Below, piece by piece: positions 25,350 through 37,521 of a stretch of DNA of 64,000 nucleotides. The notes beneath the pieces are model-generated. The model was not told the DNA's origin and made no database searches. It saw only the letters and a program-made list of their open reading frames with translations. The translations under genes and the position numbers were made by a program. Numbering within the stretch: position 1 is the stretch's first letter; the number at the start of each line of letters is the position of its first letter. The stretch is taken from assembly GCF_001636295.1 (NCBI RefSeq), contig NZ_CP014209.1, positions 3,224,001 through 3,288,000 on the forward strand. The letters run 5' to 3'. Source of the stretch: Isoptericola dokdonensis DS-3 (lineage in GTDB: Bacteria > Actinomycetota > Actinomycetes > Actinomycetales > Cellulomonadaceae).

Positions 25350-26411
25350 TCAGGGGCGCAGCAGCACCTTCGTCGCCCGCCGCTCGTCCATCGCCGCGTA
25401 CGCCTCGGCGGCGTCCGCCAGCGGCATCTCGGCGTCGAACACGAGACCCGGCCGGAGCGCCCCCGACAGCACGTCGTCGAGCAGGGTGGCCATGTGGGTG
25501 CGGGCCGGGGCCATGCCACCGCCCACCGTGATGTTGCGGCCGAACAGCTGGCGCACCGGCAGGGTGGGGCCGCCGTGCGGCACCCCGACGAACCCGACCC
25601 GGCCGCCGCCGCGCACGGACGCCAGGGCCTGCGCCATCGACTCCTCGGTGCCCACGCACTCCAGCGCCGCGTCGGCGAGGTCGCCGGCCAGGAGGGCGCG
25701 GAGTGCCGCCACGCCCTCGTCACCACGCTCGGCGAGGACGTCCGTGGCGCCCAGCTCGCGGGCGAGGGCCGCACGGTCGTCGTGGCGGGACATCGCCACC
25801 ACCCGCTCCGCGCCGAGGCGCCGCGCCGCCGCCACCGCGCAGAGACCGACCGCGCCGTCACCCACCACGACCACGGTGTCCCCGGGGCCGACCCCCGCCG
25901 ACACCGCCGCGTGGTGCCCGGTGGACATGACGTCGGACAGGGCGAGCAGGTGCGGCAGCAGGCCCGCCGCCTCGACCTCCGCCTCCGTGCGCCCCACGGG
26001 GAACAGCGAGTGCTGGGCCAGCGGGATCCGTACCCGCTCGCCCTGTGCGCCGTCGACGGGGTGGCCGTCCCGGTCGGTCGAGCCGAAGAACGTCACGACG
26101 TCGCACGCCGACGGGAACCCCGCCCGGCAGGACTGGCACCGCCCGCAGCTCAGCGAGAACGGCACGACGACCACGTCGCCCACGGTCGCCGACGTCACCT
26201 CGGAGCCCAGCTCCTCGACGACCCCGACCAGCTCGTGCCCGATGGGGTGCGGGGACCTCGTCGGCGCGACCCCGCGGTACGACCACAGGTCGGAGCCGCA
26301 CACGCAGGCGGCCAGCACCCGCAGCACGGCGTCGTGCCCGGTTCGGAGCACTGGGACGGGGCGGTTCTCGACGCGGACGTCGCGGGCGGCGTGGATCACG
26401 GTGGCGAGCAT
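25350..26411 (-). CDS. Zinc-dependent alcohol dehydrogenase
   Basis: 353-aa zinc-type medium-chain dehydrogenase. Catalytic-zinc ligands are visible: Cys38 in VCGSD and His59-Glu60 in IGHELVG. The structural-zinc cysteine set CGRCQSCRAGFPSAC (about 90-104) is complete, so unlike the protein at 20734 this is a true zinc enzyme. The NAD(P)-binding motif is GDGAVGLCAV. The closest general group is the formaldehyde/glutathione-independent and sorbitol-like dehydrogenases; the substrate is unknown. TACGGT seven bases before the ATG gives a leaderless promoter. Confidence 0.9.
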   Translation of the reverse strand: MLATVIHAARDVRVENRPVPVLRTGHDAVLRVLAACVCGSDLWSYRGVAPTRSPHPIGHELVGVVEELGSEVTSATVGDVVVVPFSLSCGRCQSCRAGFPSACDVVTFFGSTDRDGHPVDGAQGERVRIPLAQHSLFPVGRTEAEVEAAGLLPHLLALSDVMSTGHHAAVSAGVGPGDTVVVVGDGAVGLCAVAAARRLGAERVVAMSRHDDRAALARELGATDVLAERGDEGVAALRALLAGDLADAALECVGTEESMAQALASVRGGGRVGFVGVPHGGPTLPVRQLFGRNITVGGGMAPARTHMATLLDDVLSGALRPGLVFDAEMPLADAAEAYAAMDERRATKVLLRP

Positions 26412-26418
26412 GGGCACC

Positions 26419-26424
26419 ACCGTA
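26419..26424 (-). promoter_or_regulatory. -10 element, leaderless promoter of the alcohol dehydrogenase gene
   Basis: TACGGT on the minus strand, 7 nt before the ATG at 26411. Confidence 0.55.
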
Positions 26425-26472
26425 GGCGGGCGCGGCCCGCGTGCGCGCCGTGAGCCTCGCCGGGGACGAAGC

Positions 26473-26532
26473 AGGCCGGCAGCCGCGCACCACCGGCAGG
26501 AGTCCCTGCCCGGGTCGACGTGCTGCCGGCCT
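26473..26532 (-). terminator. Hairpin terminator after ppa
   Basis: Perfect 11-bp outer arms (26473-26483 and 26522-26532) enclose a second GGCAGG/CCTGCC stem. It lies just 3' of ppa on the minus strand. Confidence 0.65.
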
Positions 26533-26563
26533 CGGCCGACGGTCGGCGGTGCCGACGGTGCTC

Positions 26564-27061
26564 TCAGTGGGTGTTGTACCCGGCGTCCTTCGCGCGCTGG
26601 AACGAGCGCTCGATCTCCGCCTGGGCCTCCTCGCGGCCGACCCAGTGGGCGCCCTCGACGGACTTGCCCGGCTCGAGGTCCTTGTAGACCTCGAAGAAGT
26701 GCTGGATCTCCAGGCGGTGGAAGTCCGAGACGTCGTCGATGTCCTGGCGCCACGCGGCGCGCTGGTCGCCGAGCGGCACGCACAGCACCTTGTCGTCGCC
26801 GCCGGCCTCGTCGCGCATGCGGAACATGCCCAGCGCGCGGCAACGGATCAGGCAACCGGGGAACGTGGGCTCCTCCAGCAGGACGAGAGCGTCCAGCGGG
26901 TCGCCGTCCTCGCCGAGGGTGCCCTCGATGAACCCGTAGTCGTCCGGGTAGCGGGTGGAGGTGAAGAGCATGCGGTCCAGACGGATGCGACCGGTCTCGT
27001 GGTCCACCTCGTACTTGTTCCGCTGTCCCTTCGGGATCTCGATGGTGACGTCGAACTCCAC
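26564..27061 (-). CDS. ppa: Inorganic pyrophosphatase
   Basis: 165-aa family I soluble pyrophosphatase, cytoplasmic, hydrolysing pyrophosphate to drive biosynthesis. Metal and substrate residues are conserved: [11 protein letters not shown], the [11 protein letters not shown] block, [11 protein letters not shown], and the Lys/Tyr segment [15 protein letters not shown] start with GGAGG five bases upstream. It is divergent from dacB, as in M. tuberculosis, where the homologous genes are also neighbours. Confidence 0.97.
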   Translation of the reverse strand: MEFDVTIEIPKGQRNKYEVDHETGRIRLDRMLFTSTRYPDDYGFIEGTLGEDGDPLDALVLLEEPTFPGCLIRCRALGMFRMRDEAGGDDKVLCVPLGDQRAAWRQDIDDVSDFHRLEIQHFFEVYKDLEPGKSVEGAHWVGREEAQAEIERSFQRAKDAGYNTH

Positions 27062-27219
27062 TGTTCCTCCAGTCGTGGGTGCTTGCGCGCCCCCTCAGTG
27101 TGCCATGCGGGGCCTGTCCGACAGCCGCGGCGGAGGCCCGACGAGGGGTCGGAACGTGCGAGAATACGCCCTGACGAACCTGCTTGTGACCAGGTTCACG
27201 GACGGGGGAGGTCGAGCGG

Positions 27220-28638
27220 ATGGCGTGGCGGCTCAGGGTCGGCGCCACCGTGGTCACCGTGCTCGCCGTCTTCGGCGGCTACCTCGTGGCCGACGCCTAC
27301 GACGTCGTCCCCGGCATGGTCACCCTCGACCCGCCCTACGAGGACCCCGCCCCGTTCCCCTCGGCGCCCGGCGCCACGACGGGTCCGAGCCCTGCCGTGG
27401 CCGTCCCCGCGCTGCCCGAGGACGCTCCCGTCCCCGGTGCCGACGAGGTCGGTGACCTGGTGTCCGACGTCGCGGGCGACTCGCGGCTGGGGAAGCGGGT
27501 CGGCATCGTGGTGGCCGACGCCGCGACCGGCGACACCCTCGCCTCCGCCGCGCCGGAGACCCTCATGATCCCCGCGTCGACGCAGAAGATCCTCACCGCG
27601 GTCGCCGCCCACGTGCGTCCCGGCGGGGAGGTCACCCTCCCCACCCGCGCCATGCTCGAGGGCGACACCCGCGTCGTCCTCGTGGGCGGCGGCGACATGA
27701 TGCTCGCCGCGGGCGCGGGGGACCCCGACGCCGTCAACGGCCGCGCCGGGCTCGGGGACCTCGCCGCGCAGGTCGCCGCGCAGATCACCCTCAGCGGCAC
27801 GGACACCGTCACGCTCGCCGTCGACGACACCCTCTTCACCGGGCCGGCCGTCGCACCCACGGTGCGCGCCAACGACGTCACCGACGGCTACGTCGCGCCC
27901 GTCGCCGCGCTCGCCGTCGACGTCGCCCGCCTCACCGACGACAAATACGCGCCGCGCGAGGCCGACCCTGCGATGGCCGCCGCCGAGGCGTTCGCGGACG
28001 CCCTCGCCGACCACGGTCTCACCGTGCGCGGGCAGATCACCCGGGACGCCGTCGCGTCGTCGGCCCGCGAGGTCGGGCGCGTCGAGTCCGCGCCGCTCGG
28101 GCAGATCGTCAGCTACCTGCTCGAGGAGTCCGACAACACGCTCACGGAGGTCGTGGGCCGCCTCGTGGCGATCGACGCCGGTCTGCCCGGCTCGCAGGAC
28201 GCCGCGATCAGCGAGGTCCTGGCCGTCGTGGAGGGGCTCGGAGTCGACCTCGACGGTGCCGTGCTCACCGACCTGTCCGGGCTCGGCACCGGGTCACGGC
28301 TCTCGGCCCGCCAGCTCGTCGACACCCTGGAGATCGCTGCCGCCGACCCGGCGCTGCGCGAGACCGTCACCGGGCTGCCCGTCGCCGGCATGGAGGGCAC
28401 CCTCGCCGACCGGTTCCCCGACGGCAACCCCGGCCGCGCGTTCGCCAGCGCCAAGACCGGCAGCCTGCCCGACGTCCGCTCCCTGGCCGGGACGGTCGTC
28501 ACCGCCGACGACCGGCTGCTGATCTTCGCCGTCGTCGCGGACCGGATCCCCGAGGGCGGGTCGTTCGGCGCCAACATGATCTTCGACGACCTCGTCGGCG
28601 ACCTCGCGTCCTGCGGCTGCACCGCCGAAGGTCCCTGA
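27220..28638 (+). CDS. dacB: D-alanyl-D-alanine carboxypeptidase/endopeptidase (PBP4 type)
   Basis: 472-aa serine peptidase of family S13 acting outside the membrane on peptidoglycan cross-links. The N-terminus is a membrane anchor or uncleaved signal (about 5-27), followed by a Pro/Ala linker. The three catalytic motifs are present: Ser120-x-x-Lys123 in PASTQKIL, SDN at 304-306, and KTG at 412-414. The start ATG 27220 has GGGGGAGG upstream. First gene of the dacB-DUF2342-tilS-hpt set, whose order is conserved in mycobacteria. Confidence 0.94.
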   Translation: MAWRLRVGATVVTVLAVFGGYLVADAYDVVPGMVTLDPPYEDPAPFPSAPGATTGPSPAVAVPALPEDAPVPGADEVGDLVSDVAGDSRLGKRVGIVVADAATGDTLASAAPETLMIPASTQKILTAVAAHVRPGGEVTLPTRAMLEGDTRVVLVGGGDMMLAAGAGDPDAVNGRAGLGDLAAQVAAQITLSGTDTVTLAVDDTLFTGPAVAPTVRANDVTDGYVAPVAALAVDVARLTDDKYAPREADPAMAAAEAFADALADHGLTVRGQITRDAVASSAREVGRVESAPLGQIVSYLLEESDNTLTEVVGRLVAIDAGLPGSQDAAISEVLAVVEGLGVDLDGAVLTDLSGLGTGSRLSARQLVDTLEIAAADPALRETVTGLPVAGMEGTLADRFPDGNPGRAFASAKTGSLPDVRSLAGTVVTADDRLLIFAVVADRIPEGGSFGANMIFDDLVGDLASCGCTAEGP

Positions 28639-28661
28639 CCCGTGCGCCCGGGTCCCGTCGT

Positions 28662-28667
28662 TACGGT
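28662..28667 (+). promoter_or_regulatory. -10 element, leaderless promoter of the DUF2342 gene
   Basis: TACGGT, GGACCC, then GTG 28674. Confidence 0.6.
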
Positions 28668-28673
28668 GGACCC

Positions 28674-29738
28674 GTGACGTCCAGCAGCCCCACCGTCGAC
28701 TGGCCCACCGCCGCCCAGATCGCCCGTCGTGTCGCCCGCCCGGGTCCCGTCGCGTCGCGGGCCGAGCTCGACGACCTCGTCGGCGGGCTGCGCACGGCCG
28801 CCGACGACGCCGTGGAGCACGTCCTGCGCGTGACGCGCATGCAGCCCGCGGACGTCGACCTCGGCGACGTCCGCGTCGTCGACCGGGCCACGTGGGCGTT
28901 GGCGAACACGCGCTCCATGGCCCGCCTCACCGACCCCGTCCTCGCCGGCCTCGGAGGCGACGCCCCCCTGCCGGAGTCGTCCGCGGCCCGGCTCGCCGGC
29001 GCCGCCGAGGTCGGGGGACTCCTCGCCCTGCTGTCCAGCAAGGTCCTCGGCCAGTTCGACCCCTACGGCCCCGGTCGTCCCGTGCTGCTGCTCGTCGCGC
29101 CGAACGTGCTCGTCGCCGAACGGGCGATGGGGCTCGACGGCCGCGACTTCCGGCTCTGGGTGTGCCTGCACGAGCAGACGCACGCCCTGCAGTTCGCCAC
29201 CGCCCCGTGGCTCGCCGACCACCTCGCCGGCCGTCTCACCGACCTTCTCGGCGACCTCACCTCCACCTCCCTCGGGCTCGCGCGCGCCCCGCTGCGGGAG
29301 AAGGTCGCCACCGTCGGGCGGGCCGTCGTCGACGCGGTGCGCGGTGAGCTCACCACCCCGCTCGACCTGGTGGTCGGCGCCGAGCAGAAGCGCCGCCTCG
29401 CCGAGATCACCGCCGTCATGGCCCTGCTCGAGGGGCACGCCGACGTCATGATGGACGCCGTCGGGCGGCGCGTCGTCCCCAGCGTGCGCACCATCCGCGC
29501 CCGCTTCGAGCGGCGGCGCGACGGCGAGGGCGCGCCCCGCGCCGACGTCGTGCTGCGGCGGCTGCTCGGCATGGACGCCAAGCTCGCGCAGTACCGCGAC
29601 GGCGCCGCGTTCGTCCGTGAGGTCCGCCGGACCGTGGGCGTCGACGGCCTCAACGCCGTCTGGGCGGCGCCCGAGAACCTGCCCGGCGAGCGGGAGATCG
29701 CGGACGCCCGCGCCTGGGTCCGCCGCGTGCACGGCTGA
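28674..29738 (+). CDS. DUF2342 zinc-dependent metalloprotease-like protein
   Basis: 354-aa member of the actinobacterial family often annotated as a zinc metalloprotease or F420-biosynthesis-associated protein. A zincin signature HEQTH (His166-Glu167, His170) is visible, with a later EGHAD motif giving a plausible third ligand. A conserved [17 protein letters not shown] block precedes the active site. No signal peptide, so probably cytoplasmic. Its true substrate is unknown; the family co-occurs with actinobacterial F420 genes, and fbiA/fbiD are in this window but 10 kb away. GTG start as a leaderless transcript. Confidence 0.88.
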   Translation: MTSSSPTVDWPTAAQIARRVARPGPVASRAELDDLVGGLRTAADDAVEHVLRVTRMQPADVDLGDVRVVDRATWALANTRSMARLTDPVLAGLGGDAPLPESSAARLAGAAEVGGLLALLSSKVLGQFDPYGPGRPVLLLVAPNVLVAERAMGLDGRDFRLWVCLHEQTHALQFATAPWLADHLAGRLTDLLGDLTSTSLGLARAPLREKVATVGRAVVDAVRGELTTPLDLVVGAEQKRRLAEITAVMALLEGHADVMMDAVGRRVVPSVRTIRARFERRRDGEGAPRADVVLRRLLGMDAKLAQYRDGAAFVREVRRTVGVDGLNAVWAAPENLPGEREIADARAWVRRVHG

Positions 29739-29751
29739 GGCGACGACCCCG

Positions 29752-30810
29752 ATGGCTCGCGTCGACCCGGCGCTCGCGGCGGCCCGCACCGCGGTCCGGG
29801 CGGACCTCGCCGACCTGCCGGCCGGCGCCACCGTGCTCGTCGCCTGCTCGGGCGGCGCCGACTCCCTCGCGCTGGCGGCGGTCGTCGCGACGGAGGCTCG
29901 CAGGGTCGGCCGGTCGGTCCGGTCCCGGGGCCACGCGGTGCGGGCGGGCGCGGTCGTCGTGGACCACGGCCTCGTCGACGGTTCGGCCGAGGTCGCCGAC
30001 CGCGCCGGCGAGCAGTGTCGCGACCTCGGCCTCGATCCCGTGGTGGTGCGCCGGGTGCGGGTCGAGGGGTCGCCCGCCGGGCTCGAGGCGGCCGCCCGTG
30101 CCGCCCGGTACGCGGCGCTGGACACCGCCGCCGACGAGCTCGGTGCCGACGTGGTGCTGCTCGGCCACACCCTCGACGACCAGGCGGAACAGGTGCTGCT
30201 CGGCCTGGCCCGCGGCAGCGGCGCCCGGTCGCTCGCGGGCATCCCGCCGCGGCGCGGCCGCTACCGGCGCCCGTTCCTCGGCCTGCGTCGCTCCGCCACC
30301 GAGGCGGTGTGCGCCGCCGTCGGCGTCACGCCGTGGCACGACCCCACCAACGCGCCCGACGGCGGCCCGTTGCGCTCCCGGGTGCGCGGTCACCTGCTGC
30401 CCGTGCTGACGGACGTGCTCGGGCCGGGCGCGGTCGAGGCGCTCGGCCGCAGCGCGGCGCAGCTGCGCGACGACGCCGACCTCCTGGACGCCCTCGCGGC
30501 CGACCTCCTGGCGCGCAGCCGCGTCGTCGGCGACACCTCCCTGCCGCGAGACGTCGTCCTGGACCCCGACGTGCTGGCCGCCGCCCCGCCCGCGCTGCGC
30601 CGTCGGGCCCTGCGCGCGGCAGCGCTCGTGGTCGGCTGCCCGGCCGGGACGACGACGGCCGCGCACGTCGACGCCCTCGACGCCCTGGTCGTCCGCTGGC
30701 GGGGGCAGGGCCCCGTGCACCTCCCGGGGGACGCACGGGCGCTGCGCGCGTGTGGCAGGCTAATCCTGCGGTCGTCCCGCACGCCCGCGCACCCCCGCCC
30801 CACACCCTAG
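29752..30810 (+). CDS. tilS: tRNA(Ile)-lysidine synthase
   Basis: 352-aa N-type ATP pyrophosphatase that converts the C34 wobble base of the AUA-reading tRNA-Ile to lysidine. The PP-loop SGGADS is at residues 33-38, and the [20 protein letters not shown] block binds tRNA and ATP. It is a short TilS with a reduced C-terminal domain, as in other actinobacteria. The gene begins 13 bp after the DUF2342 stop and lies directly before hpt, the same pairing (tilS-hpt) seen in most Gram-positive bacteria. Confidence 0.93.
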   Translation: MARVDPALAAARTAVRADLADLPAGATVLVACSGGADSLALAAVVATEARRVGRSVRSRGHAVRAGAVVVDHGLVDGSAEVADRAGEQCRDLGLDPVVVRRVRVEGSPAGLEAAARAARYAALDTAADELGADVVLLGHTLDDQAEQVLLGLARGSGARSLAGIPPRRGRYRRPFLGLRRSATEAVCAAVGVTPWHDPTNAPDGGPLRSRVRGHLLPVLTDVLGPGAVEALGRSAAQLRDDADLLDALAADLLARSRVVGDTSLPRDVVLDPDVLAAAPPALRRRALRAAALVVGCPAGTTTAAHVDALDALVVRWRGQGPVHLPGDARALRACGRLILRSSRTPAHPRPTP

Positions 30811-30820
30811 GAGTACCCCC

Positions 30821-31372
30821 GTGGACCAGTCGGACGTCTCCGGCGACCTCGCCGACATCCTGCTCACCGAGGACCAGCTCGGCACGCGCCTCGACGAGAT
30901 GGCCGCCCAGATCGACGCCGACTACGCGGGCAAGGACCTGCTGCTCGTCGGGGTGCTCAAGGGCGCCGTCATGGTGATGGCCGACCTGTCGCGCCGCCTG
31001 CACCACCCGGTCGAGATGGACTGGATGGCGGTCTCGTCCTACGGCTCGGGCACCAAGTCGTCGGGCGTCGTGCGCATCCTCAAGGACCTCGACTCCGACC
31101 TGGCGGGCCGCAACGTGCTCATCGCCGAGGACATCATCGACTCGGGCCTGACCCTGTCGTGGCTCGTGCAGAACCTGCGCTCGCGCGGGCCGGCGTCGGT
31201 GGAGATCGCGACCATGCTCCGCAAGCCGGACGCCGCGAAGGCCGACGTCGACGTCAAGTACGTCGGGTTCGACATCCCCAACGAGTTCGTCGTCGGCTAC
31301 GGTCTCGACTACGCCGAGAAGTACCGCAACCTGCCCTTCATCGGGACCCTCGCCCCGCACGTCTACTCCTGA
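30821..31372 (+). CDS. hpt: Hypoxanthine-guanine phosphoribosyltransferase
   Basis: 183-aa purine salvage enzyme converting hypoxanthine or guanine with PRPP to IMP or GMP. The PRPP-binding motif [14 protein letters not shown] (about 100-113) and the flexible-loop region [11 protein letters not shown] are clear; [18 protein letters not shown] is the C-terminal purine-binding block. The GTG start has TAGGAG upstream. Follows tilS by 10 bp and precedes ftsH, a common Gram-positive order. Confidence 0.96.
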   Translation: MDQSDVSGDLADILLTEDQLGTRLDEMAAQIDADYAGKDLLLVGVLKGAVMVMADLSRRLHHPVEMDWMAVSSYGSGTKSSGVVRILKDLDSDLAGRNVLIAEDIIDSGLTLSWLVQNLRSRGPASVEIATMLRKPDAAKADVDVKYVGFDIPNEFVVGYGLDYAEKYRNLPFIGTLAPHVYS

Positions 31373-31456
31373 CCTCGACGCCCTGGGCGAACACCCGGGG
31401 GAACTCGCGGCGCGCGCGTGTAGTTTCGTTGGACGAACCACCGCCCGAACGAAGGG

Positions 31457-33597
<2,141 letters not shown>

Positions 33598-33601
<4 letters not shown>

Positions 33602-34227
33602 GCGGGTCCGACCTGCCGCTGAGCCCGGTCTCCCTGGGCGTGCGCGCGGCCGCCGACGTACCCGCCTACGACGAGCCCCGCGCCGAGGCCGCGGTGCGTG
33701 AGCTGCTGCTCGCCGTCGGCGAGGACCCGGAGCGGGAGGGCCTCAAGGACACGCCCGCCCGCGTGGCGCGCGCCTACCGGGAGATCTTCGCCGGGCTCCG
33801 CCAGGAGCCGGAAGAGGTGCTGACCACCACGTTCGACCTCGGCCACGAGGAGATGGTGCTGGTCAAGGACATCGAGGTGTACTCCACGTGCGAGCACCAC
33901 CTGGTGCCCTTCCACGGGGTGGCGCACATCGGCTACATCCCCAACACCGACGGGCGCATCACCGGCCTGTCGAAGCTGGCGCGGCTGGTCGAGGTCTTCG
34001 CCCGCCGCCCGCAGGTCCAGGAGCGCCTGACGACCCAGATCGCTGACTCGCTCGTGCGCATCCTCGACCCGCGCGGCGTCATCGTCGTGGTGGAGTGCGA
34101 GCACCTGTGCATGTCGATGCGCGGGGTCCGCAAGCCGGGGGCGCGGACGGTCACGTCCGCCGTCCGCGGCGGCATGCAGAACGCCGCCACCCGGGCCGAG
34201 GCGATGAGCCTGATCCTCGGGCGGTAG
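33598..34227 (+). CDS. folE: GTP cyclohydrolase I
   Basis: 209-aa type I enzyme that turns GTP into dihydroneopterin triphosphate, the first step of folate synthesis. The zinc-binding and catalytic segments are present: [12 protein letters not shown] and [11 protein letters not shown], with the C-terminal [14 protein letters not shown] typical of the family. The GTG start overlaps the ftsH stop (GTGA), so translation is coupled. First of folE-folP-folBK, a complete run of dedicated pterin genes. Confidence 0.97.
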
Positions 34228-34230
34228 CCG

Positions 34231-35169
34231 ATGTCCTCTCGCGACGTCGCGGTCGCCGGGCTGCCGGAGCTCTCGGGCACCGGCCGCTGCCTGGTCATGG
34301 GCGTGGTCAACATCACCCCGGACTCGTTCTCCGACGGCGGGGAGTGGTTCGAGCCCGAGGCGGGCGTCCGGCACGGGCTGGACCTGCTGGCCGAGGGCGC
34401 GGACGTGCTCGACGTCGGCGGCGAGTCGACCCGCCCGGGTGCGGAGCGGGTCTCGGAGGACGAGGAGCTGGCGCGCGTCATCCCGGTCATCGGGCGTCTC
34501 GCGGCGGCCGGCGCGGTGGTGTCGGTCGACACGACCCGCGCCCGCGTGGCCGCCGAGTCCGTCGCGGCGGGCGCCCGCATCGTCAACGACGTGTCCGGCG
34601 GGCTCGCCGACCCGGCGATGGCGGACGTCGTGGCACGCACCGGTGTCGCCTACGTGGCGATGCACTGGCGCGGGCACAGCGACGTCATGGACGACCTCGA
34701 GGTGTACGACGACGTCGTGGCGGACGTGCGCGCCGAGCTCGCGCAGCGGCTGGACGCGCTGCACGCGGCGGGTGTGGCGCCCGAGCAGGTGATCCTCGAC
34801 CCGGGCCTCGGCTTCTCCAAGGCGGGCGCCCTGAACTGGCCGCTCCTGGCGCACCTCGACGCCCTGCACGCGCTGGGCCGCCCGGTCCTGGTGGGGGCGT
34901 CCCGCAAGCGGTTCCTCGGGCACCTCCTCGCCCGCCCCGCGGCCGACGGCCGGGCCGACCCCGTCCCGCCCGCCGCACGCGACCACGCGACCGCCGCGGT
35001 CTCCGCGCTGGCCGCCCGGGCGGGCGCCTGGTGCGTGCGCGTGCACGCCGCGCGTGCGAGCGTGGACGCGGTGCACGTGGCCGCGGCGTGGGAGGATGCC
35101 GCCCGCACCATCGACGACGACCCGGTGCGCCGTCCGGCGCACCCGCAGCAGACGGAGGCACCCGAGTGA
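34231..35169 (+). CDS. folP: Dihydropteroate synthase
   Basis: 312-aa TIM-barrel enzyme joining dihydropterin pyrophosphate and p-aminobenzoate; the target of sulfonamides. Family signatures: GVVNITPDSFSDGG, DVGGESTRPGA (with the Thr/Arg pterin-binding residues), NDVSGGL, and the later ASRKRFLG phosphate loop. Begins 3 bp after folE and its stop overlaps the folB-folK start. Confidence 0.97.
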   Translation: MSSRDVAVAGLPELSGTGRCLVMGVVNITPDSFSDGGEWFEPEAGVRHGLDLLAEGADVLDVGGESTRPGAERVSEDEELARVIPVIGRLAAAGAVVSVDTTRARVAAESVAAGARIVNDVSGGLADPAMADVVARTGVAYVAMHWRGHSDVMDDLEVYDDVVADVRAELAQRLDALHAAGVAPEQVILDPGLGFSKAGALNWPLLAHLDALHALGRPVLVGASRKRFLGHLLARPAADGRADPVPPAARDHATAAVSALAARAGAWCVRVHAARASVDAVHVAAAWEDAARTIDDDPVRRPAHPQQTEAPE

Positions 35170-37520
35170 CGTACGGCGACACCGTGACGGGCCCTGACGG
35201 CCATCCGCTCGACCAGATCCGGTTGACGGGTGTGACCGCGGTCGGGTACCACGGCGTGCTGCCCGCGGAGCGGGTGGAGGGGCAGACGTTCCGCGCGGAC
35301 GTGGTGCTGCACCTCGACACCTCCGCGGCGGCCGTGTCCGACGACCTGGACGCCACCGTGAGCTATGCGGAGGTCGCCGAGGACGTGCACGCGATCCTCG
35401 CGGGCGACCCCGTGGACCTCGTGGAGACGGTCGCCGAGCGCGTCGCGGCGGTGGTGCTCGCCCGCCCGGCGGTGCACGCCGTCGACGTGCGCGTCCACAA
35501 GCCGGAGGCCCCGATCGCCGTCCCGTTCGAGGACGTCGAGATCGTGGTGCGCCGGGACCGCGTGCGGCTGCCGTCGGTGCCCCTCCCGGTGCTCGATGCC
35601 GAGCCCGCGGGGTCTGCCGCGGAACCGGCCGCCGTCGCGCCCGCCCTGACGCTCGTGCCCGACGTCGTCGAGGACGAGGTGCCCGCCGCGCCGGACGTGG
35701 CCGCGGCCGTCGCCGTCCCCCCGCCGCCCGCGCCGGAGCCCGAGACCGCCGTGGAGCCGGAGCCGGAGGTCCACCCGCTGGACCGCTCGCCGGAGCACCC
35801 CGTCGACGCCGTCATCGCGCTCGGCGCGAACCTGGGCGACCCGCAGGCCACGCTCCGTGCCGCCGTCACCGACGTCGACCGCGTGCCCGGCGTGCAGGTC
35901 ATGGAGGTCTCGCCGCTGGCCCGCACCGCCGCCGTCGGGCCGGAGCAGCCCGACTACCTCAACGCCGTGCTGCTCGTGCGGACCACGCTGTCGCCGCGCG
36001 ACCTGCTGAGCGTGTGCCAGGAGGTCGAGCTGCTGCACGGCCGAGTCCGCGAGGAGCGCTGGGGACCGCGCACCCTCGACGTCGACGTCGTGCAGTACGA
36101 CACCCTCACGGTGTCGTCCGACGACCTCGAGCTGCCGCACCCGCGCGCCCACGAGCGCGCGTTCGTGCTGGTGCCGTGGGCCGAGCTCGATCCGGAGGCC
36201 GTGCTGGGCGGCCTCGGCGGCGGCCCCGTGGCGCAGCTCGCCGCGACCGCACCCGACCGCGGGGGCATCCGCTGGCTCGCCCTCGACTGGCTGACCGAGC
36301 CCGCTCTCACCGGCCCCGTCCCGGTGCAGCCCGAGCCGGTGGCCGAGGAGCTTGCCGTCGAGGATCAGGCTCCGGCCCAGGACGAGCCGCAGCCCGGCCT
36401 GCCCGACGCGGGGGAGGAGCCCCCGGCGCCGGCACCCCACGACGCAGCCGGTCAGCCGCACGGCGAGCCCACCCCCGCGTGGGGTGCCCCGCAGCCCGCG
36501 GCCTGGGAGCCGGAGCAGCCCCCGGCGTGGCAGCCCGAGCAGGGCCCGGCCGAGCCGCAGCAGCCGCAGGCCTGGGCGCCCGAGCAGCCGCAGGCGCCGC
36601 AGGGGTGGTCCTCCGGTCAGGAGCCGGAGCAGCCTCCGGCGTGGGTGCCGGAGCCCCCGGCCGCCCCGGCAGAGCCCGTGCACGGTGCGACGCCGCCGTG
36701 GACGCCCCAGCAGGGGTTCGCCGAGCCGCAGCAGCCGTCGGCACCGCAGGCCGCCGCCACCGGGTGGACGCCCGAGCCCGTGGAGGAGCCCGCCGCGTGG
36801 GCGCCGCAGCCCGTCGCGCAGCCCGTCTGGGAGCCTGCCCCCGCCGCCGCGCCCGCGCCGGAGACGCCGCAGACCTGGCAGCCCGAGCAGCCGCAGGCCT
36901 GGCATCCCGAGCAGCCGCAGGCCTGGGAGCCGGAGCAGCCGCAGGCGTGGCAGCCGACGGCGGCCGCGGCCGTCGTCGAGGCGACGCCGTGGGCACCCGC
37001 AGCGCCGGCACCGGCCGACCCGCCGTCGAACCACGCTCCCGCCCCGGCGGCGGTGCCGGCCCCGCCGGCCCTCGTCGTGCCGTCGCCCCCGGGCCCCCAG
37101 GCGGTCGAGCGGCCCGCCGAGCCCGGACGGGCCGACGCCCCGACGGCCGCGGACGTGTTCCCGGCCTCCGTCCGGCAGCCCGAGCAGGCCCGCACGCAGG
37201 AACCGCGCGCCGCCGAGCCGTACCGTCCCGAGCCGACCGCCCCGGCGTTCCCGCCGGAGCAGTACCAGCCAGAGCCGTACCAGCCGCAGCAGTACCAGCA
37301 GTACCAGCAGGAGCAGCCGGCCGCGCCGTACCGCCCCGAGGCGTACGCGCCGCAGGCCGCTCCGGCCTTCCCCGAACGTCAGGAGCCGCCGGCCTACGTG
37401 CCGGAGGCCTTCAGCGGCCCGCAGCACGTCGTCCCGGTCTCGACCGTCCAGGCGCCGCCGTCGGTGCCGCCGCAGGGCTTCGGGGGCGTCGGGGGCGCCG
37501 ACCCCGCGGGGCGCGCCTGA
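35166..37520 (+). CDS. folK: FolB-FolK fusion: dihydroneopterin aldolase and HPPK, with a long Pro/Gln/Trp tail
   Basis: 784-aa bifunctional protein. Residues about 15-130 are dihydroneopterin aldolase (FolB; GVTAVGYHGVLPAER, then VETVAERVA). An acidic Pro/Ala linker (about 135-210) leads to hydroxymethyldihydropterin pyrophosphokinase (FolK) at about 214-375, with GANLGD (220-225), the pterin-binding ERWGPRTLDVDVVQYD block and PHPRAHERAFVLVPWAE. From about 380 to the end is an unusual tail of some 400 residues built from PEQPQAW-like and PYQPEPY/QQYQQY repeats, surely disordered. Two consecutive steps of folate synthesis are thus on one chain. The GTG start overlaps the folP stop. The function of the tail is unknown. 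Confidence 0.93.
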   Translation: MTYGDTVTGPDGHPLDQIRLTGVTAVGYHGVLPAERVEGQTFRADVVLHLDTSAAAVSDDLDATVSYAEVAEDVHAILAGDPVDLVETVAERVAAVVLARPAVHAVDVRVHKPEAPIAVPFEDVEIVVRRDRVRLPSVPLPVLDAEPAGSAAEPAAVAPALTLVPDVVEDEVPAAPDVAAAVAVPPPPAPEPETAVEPEPEVHPLDRSPEHPVDAVIALGANLGDPQATLRAAVTDVDRVPGVQVMEVSPLARTAAVGPEQPDYLNAVLLVRTTLSPRDLLSVCQEVELLHGRVREERWGPRTLDVDVVQYDTLTVSSDDLELPHPRAHERAFVLVPWAELDPEAVLGGLGGGPVAQLAATAPDRGGIRWLALDWLTEPALTGPVPVQPEPVAEELAVEDQAPAQDEPQPGLPDAGEEPPAPAPHDAAGQPHGEPTPAWGAPQPAAWEPEQPPAWQPEQGPAEPQQPQAWAPEQPQAPQGWSSGQEPEQPPAWVPEPPAAPAEPVHGATPPWTPQQGFAEPQQPSAPQAAATGWTPEPVEEPAAWAPQPVAQPVWEPAPAAAPAPETPQTWQPEQPQAWHPEQPQAWEPEQPQAWQPTAAAAVVEATPWAPAAPAPADPPSNHAPAPAAVPAPPALVVPSPPGPQAVERPAEPGRADAPTAADVFPASVRQPEQARTQEPRAAEPYRPEPTAPAFPPEQYQPEPYQPQQYQQYQQEQPAAPYRPEAYAPQAAPAFPERQEPPAYVPEAFSGPQHVVPVSTVQAPPSVPPQGFGGVGGADPAGRA

Positions 37521-37521
37521 C

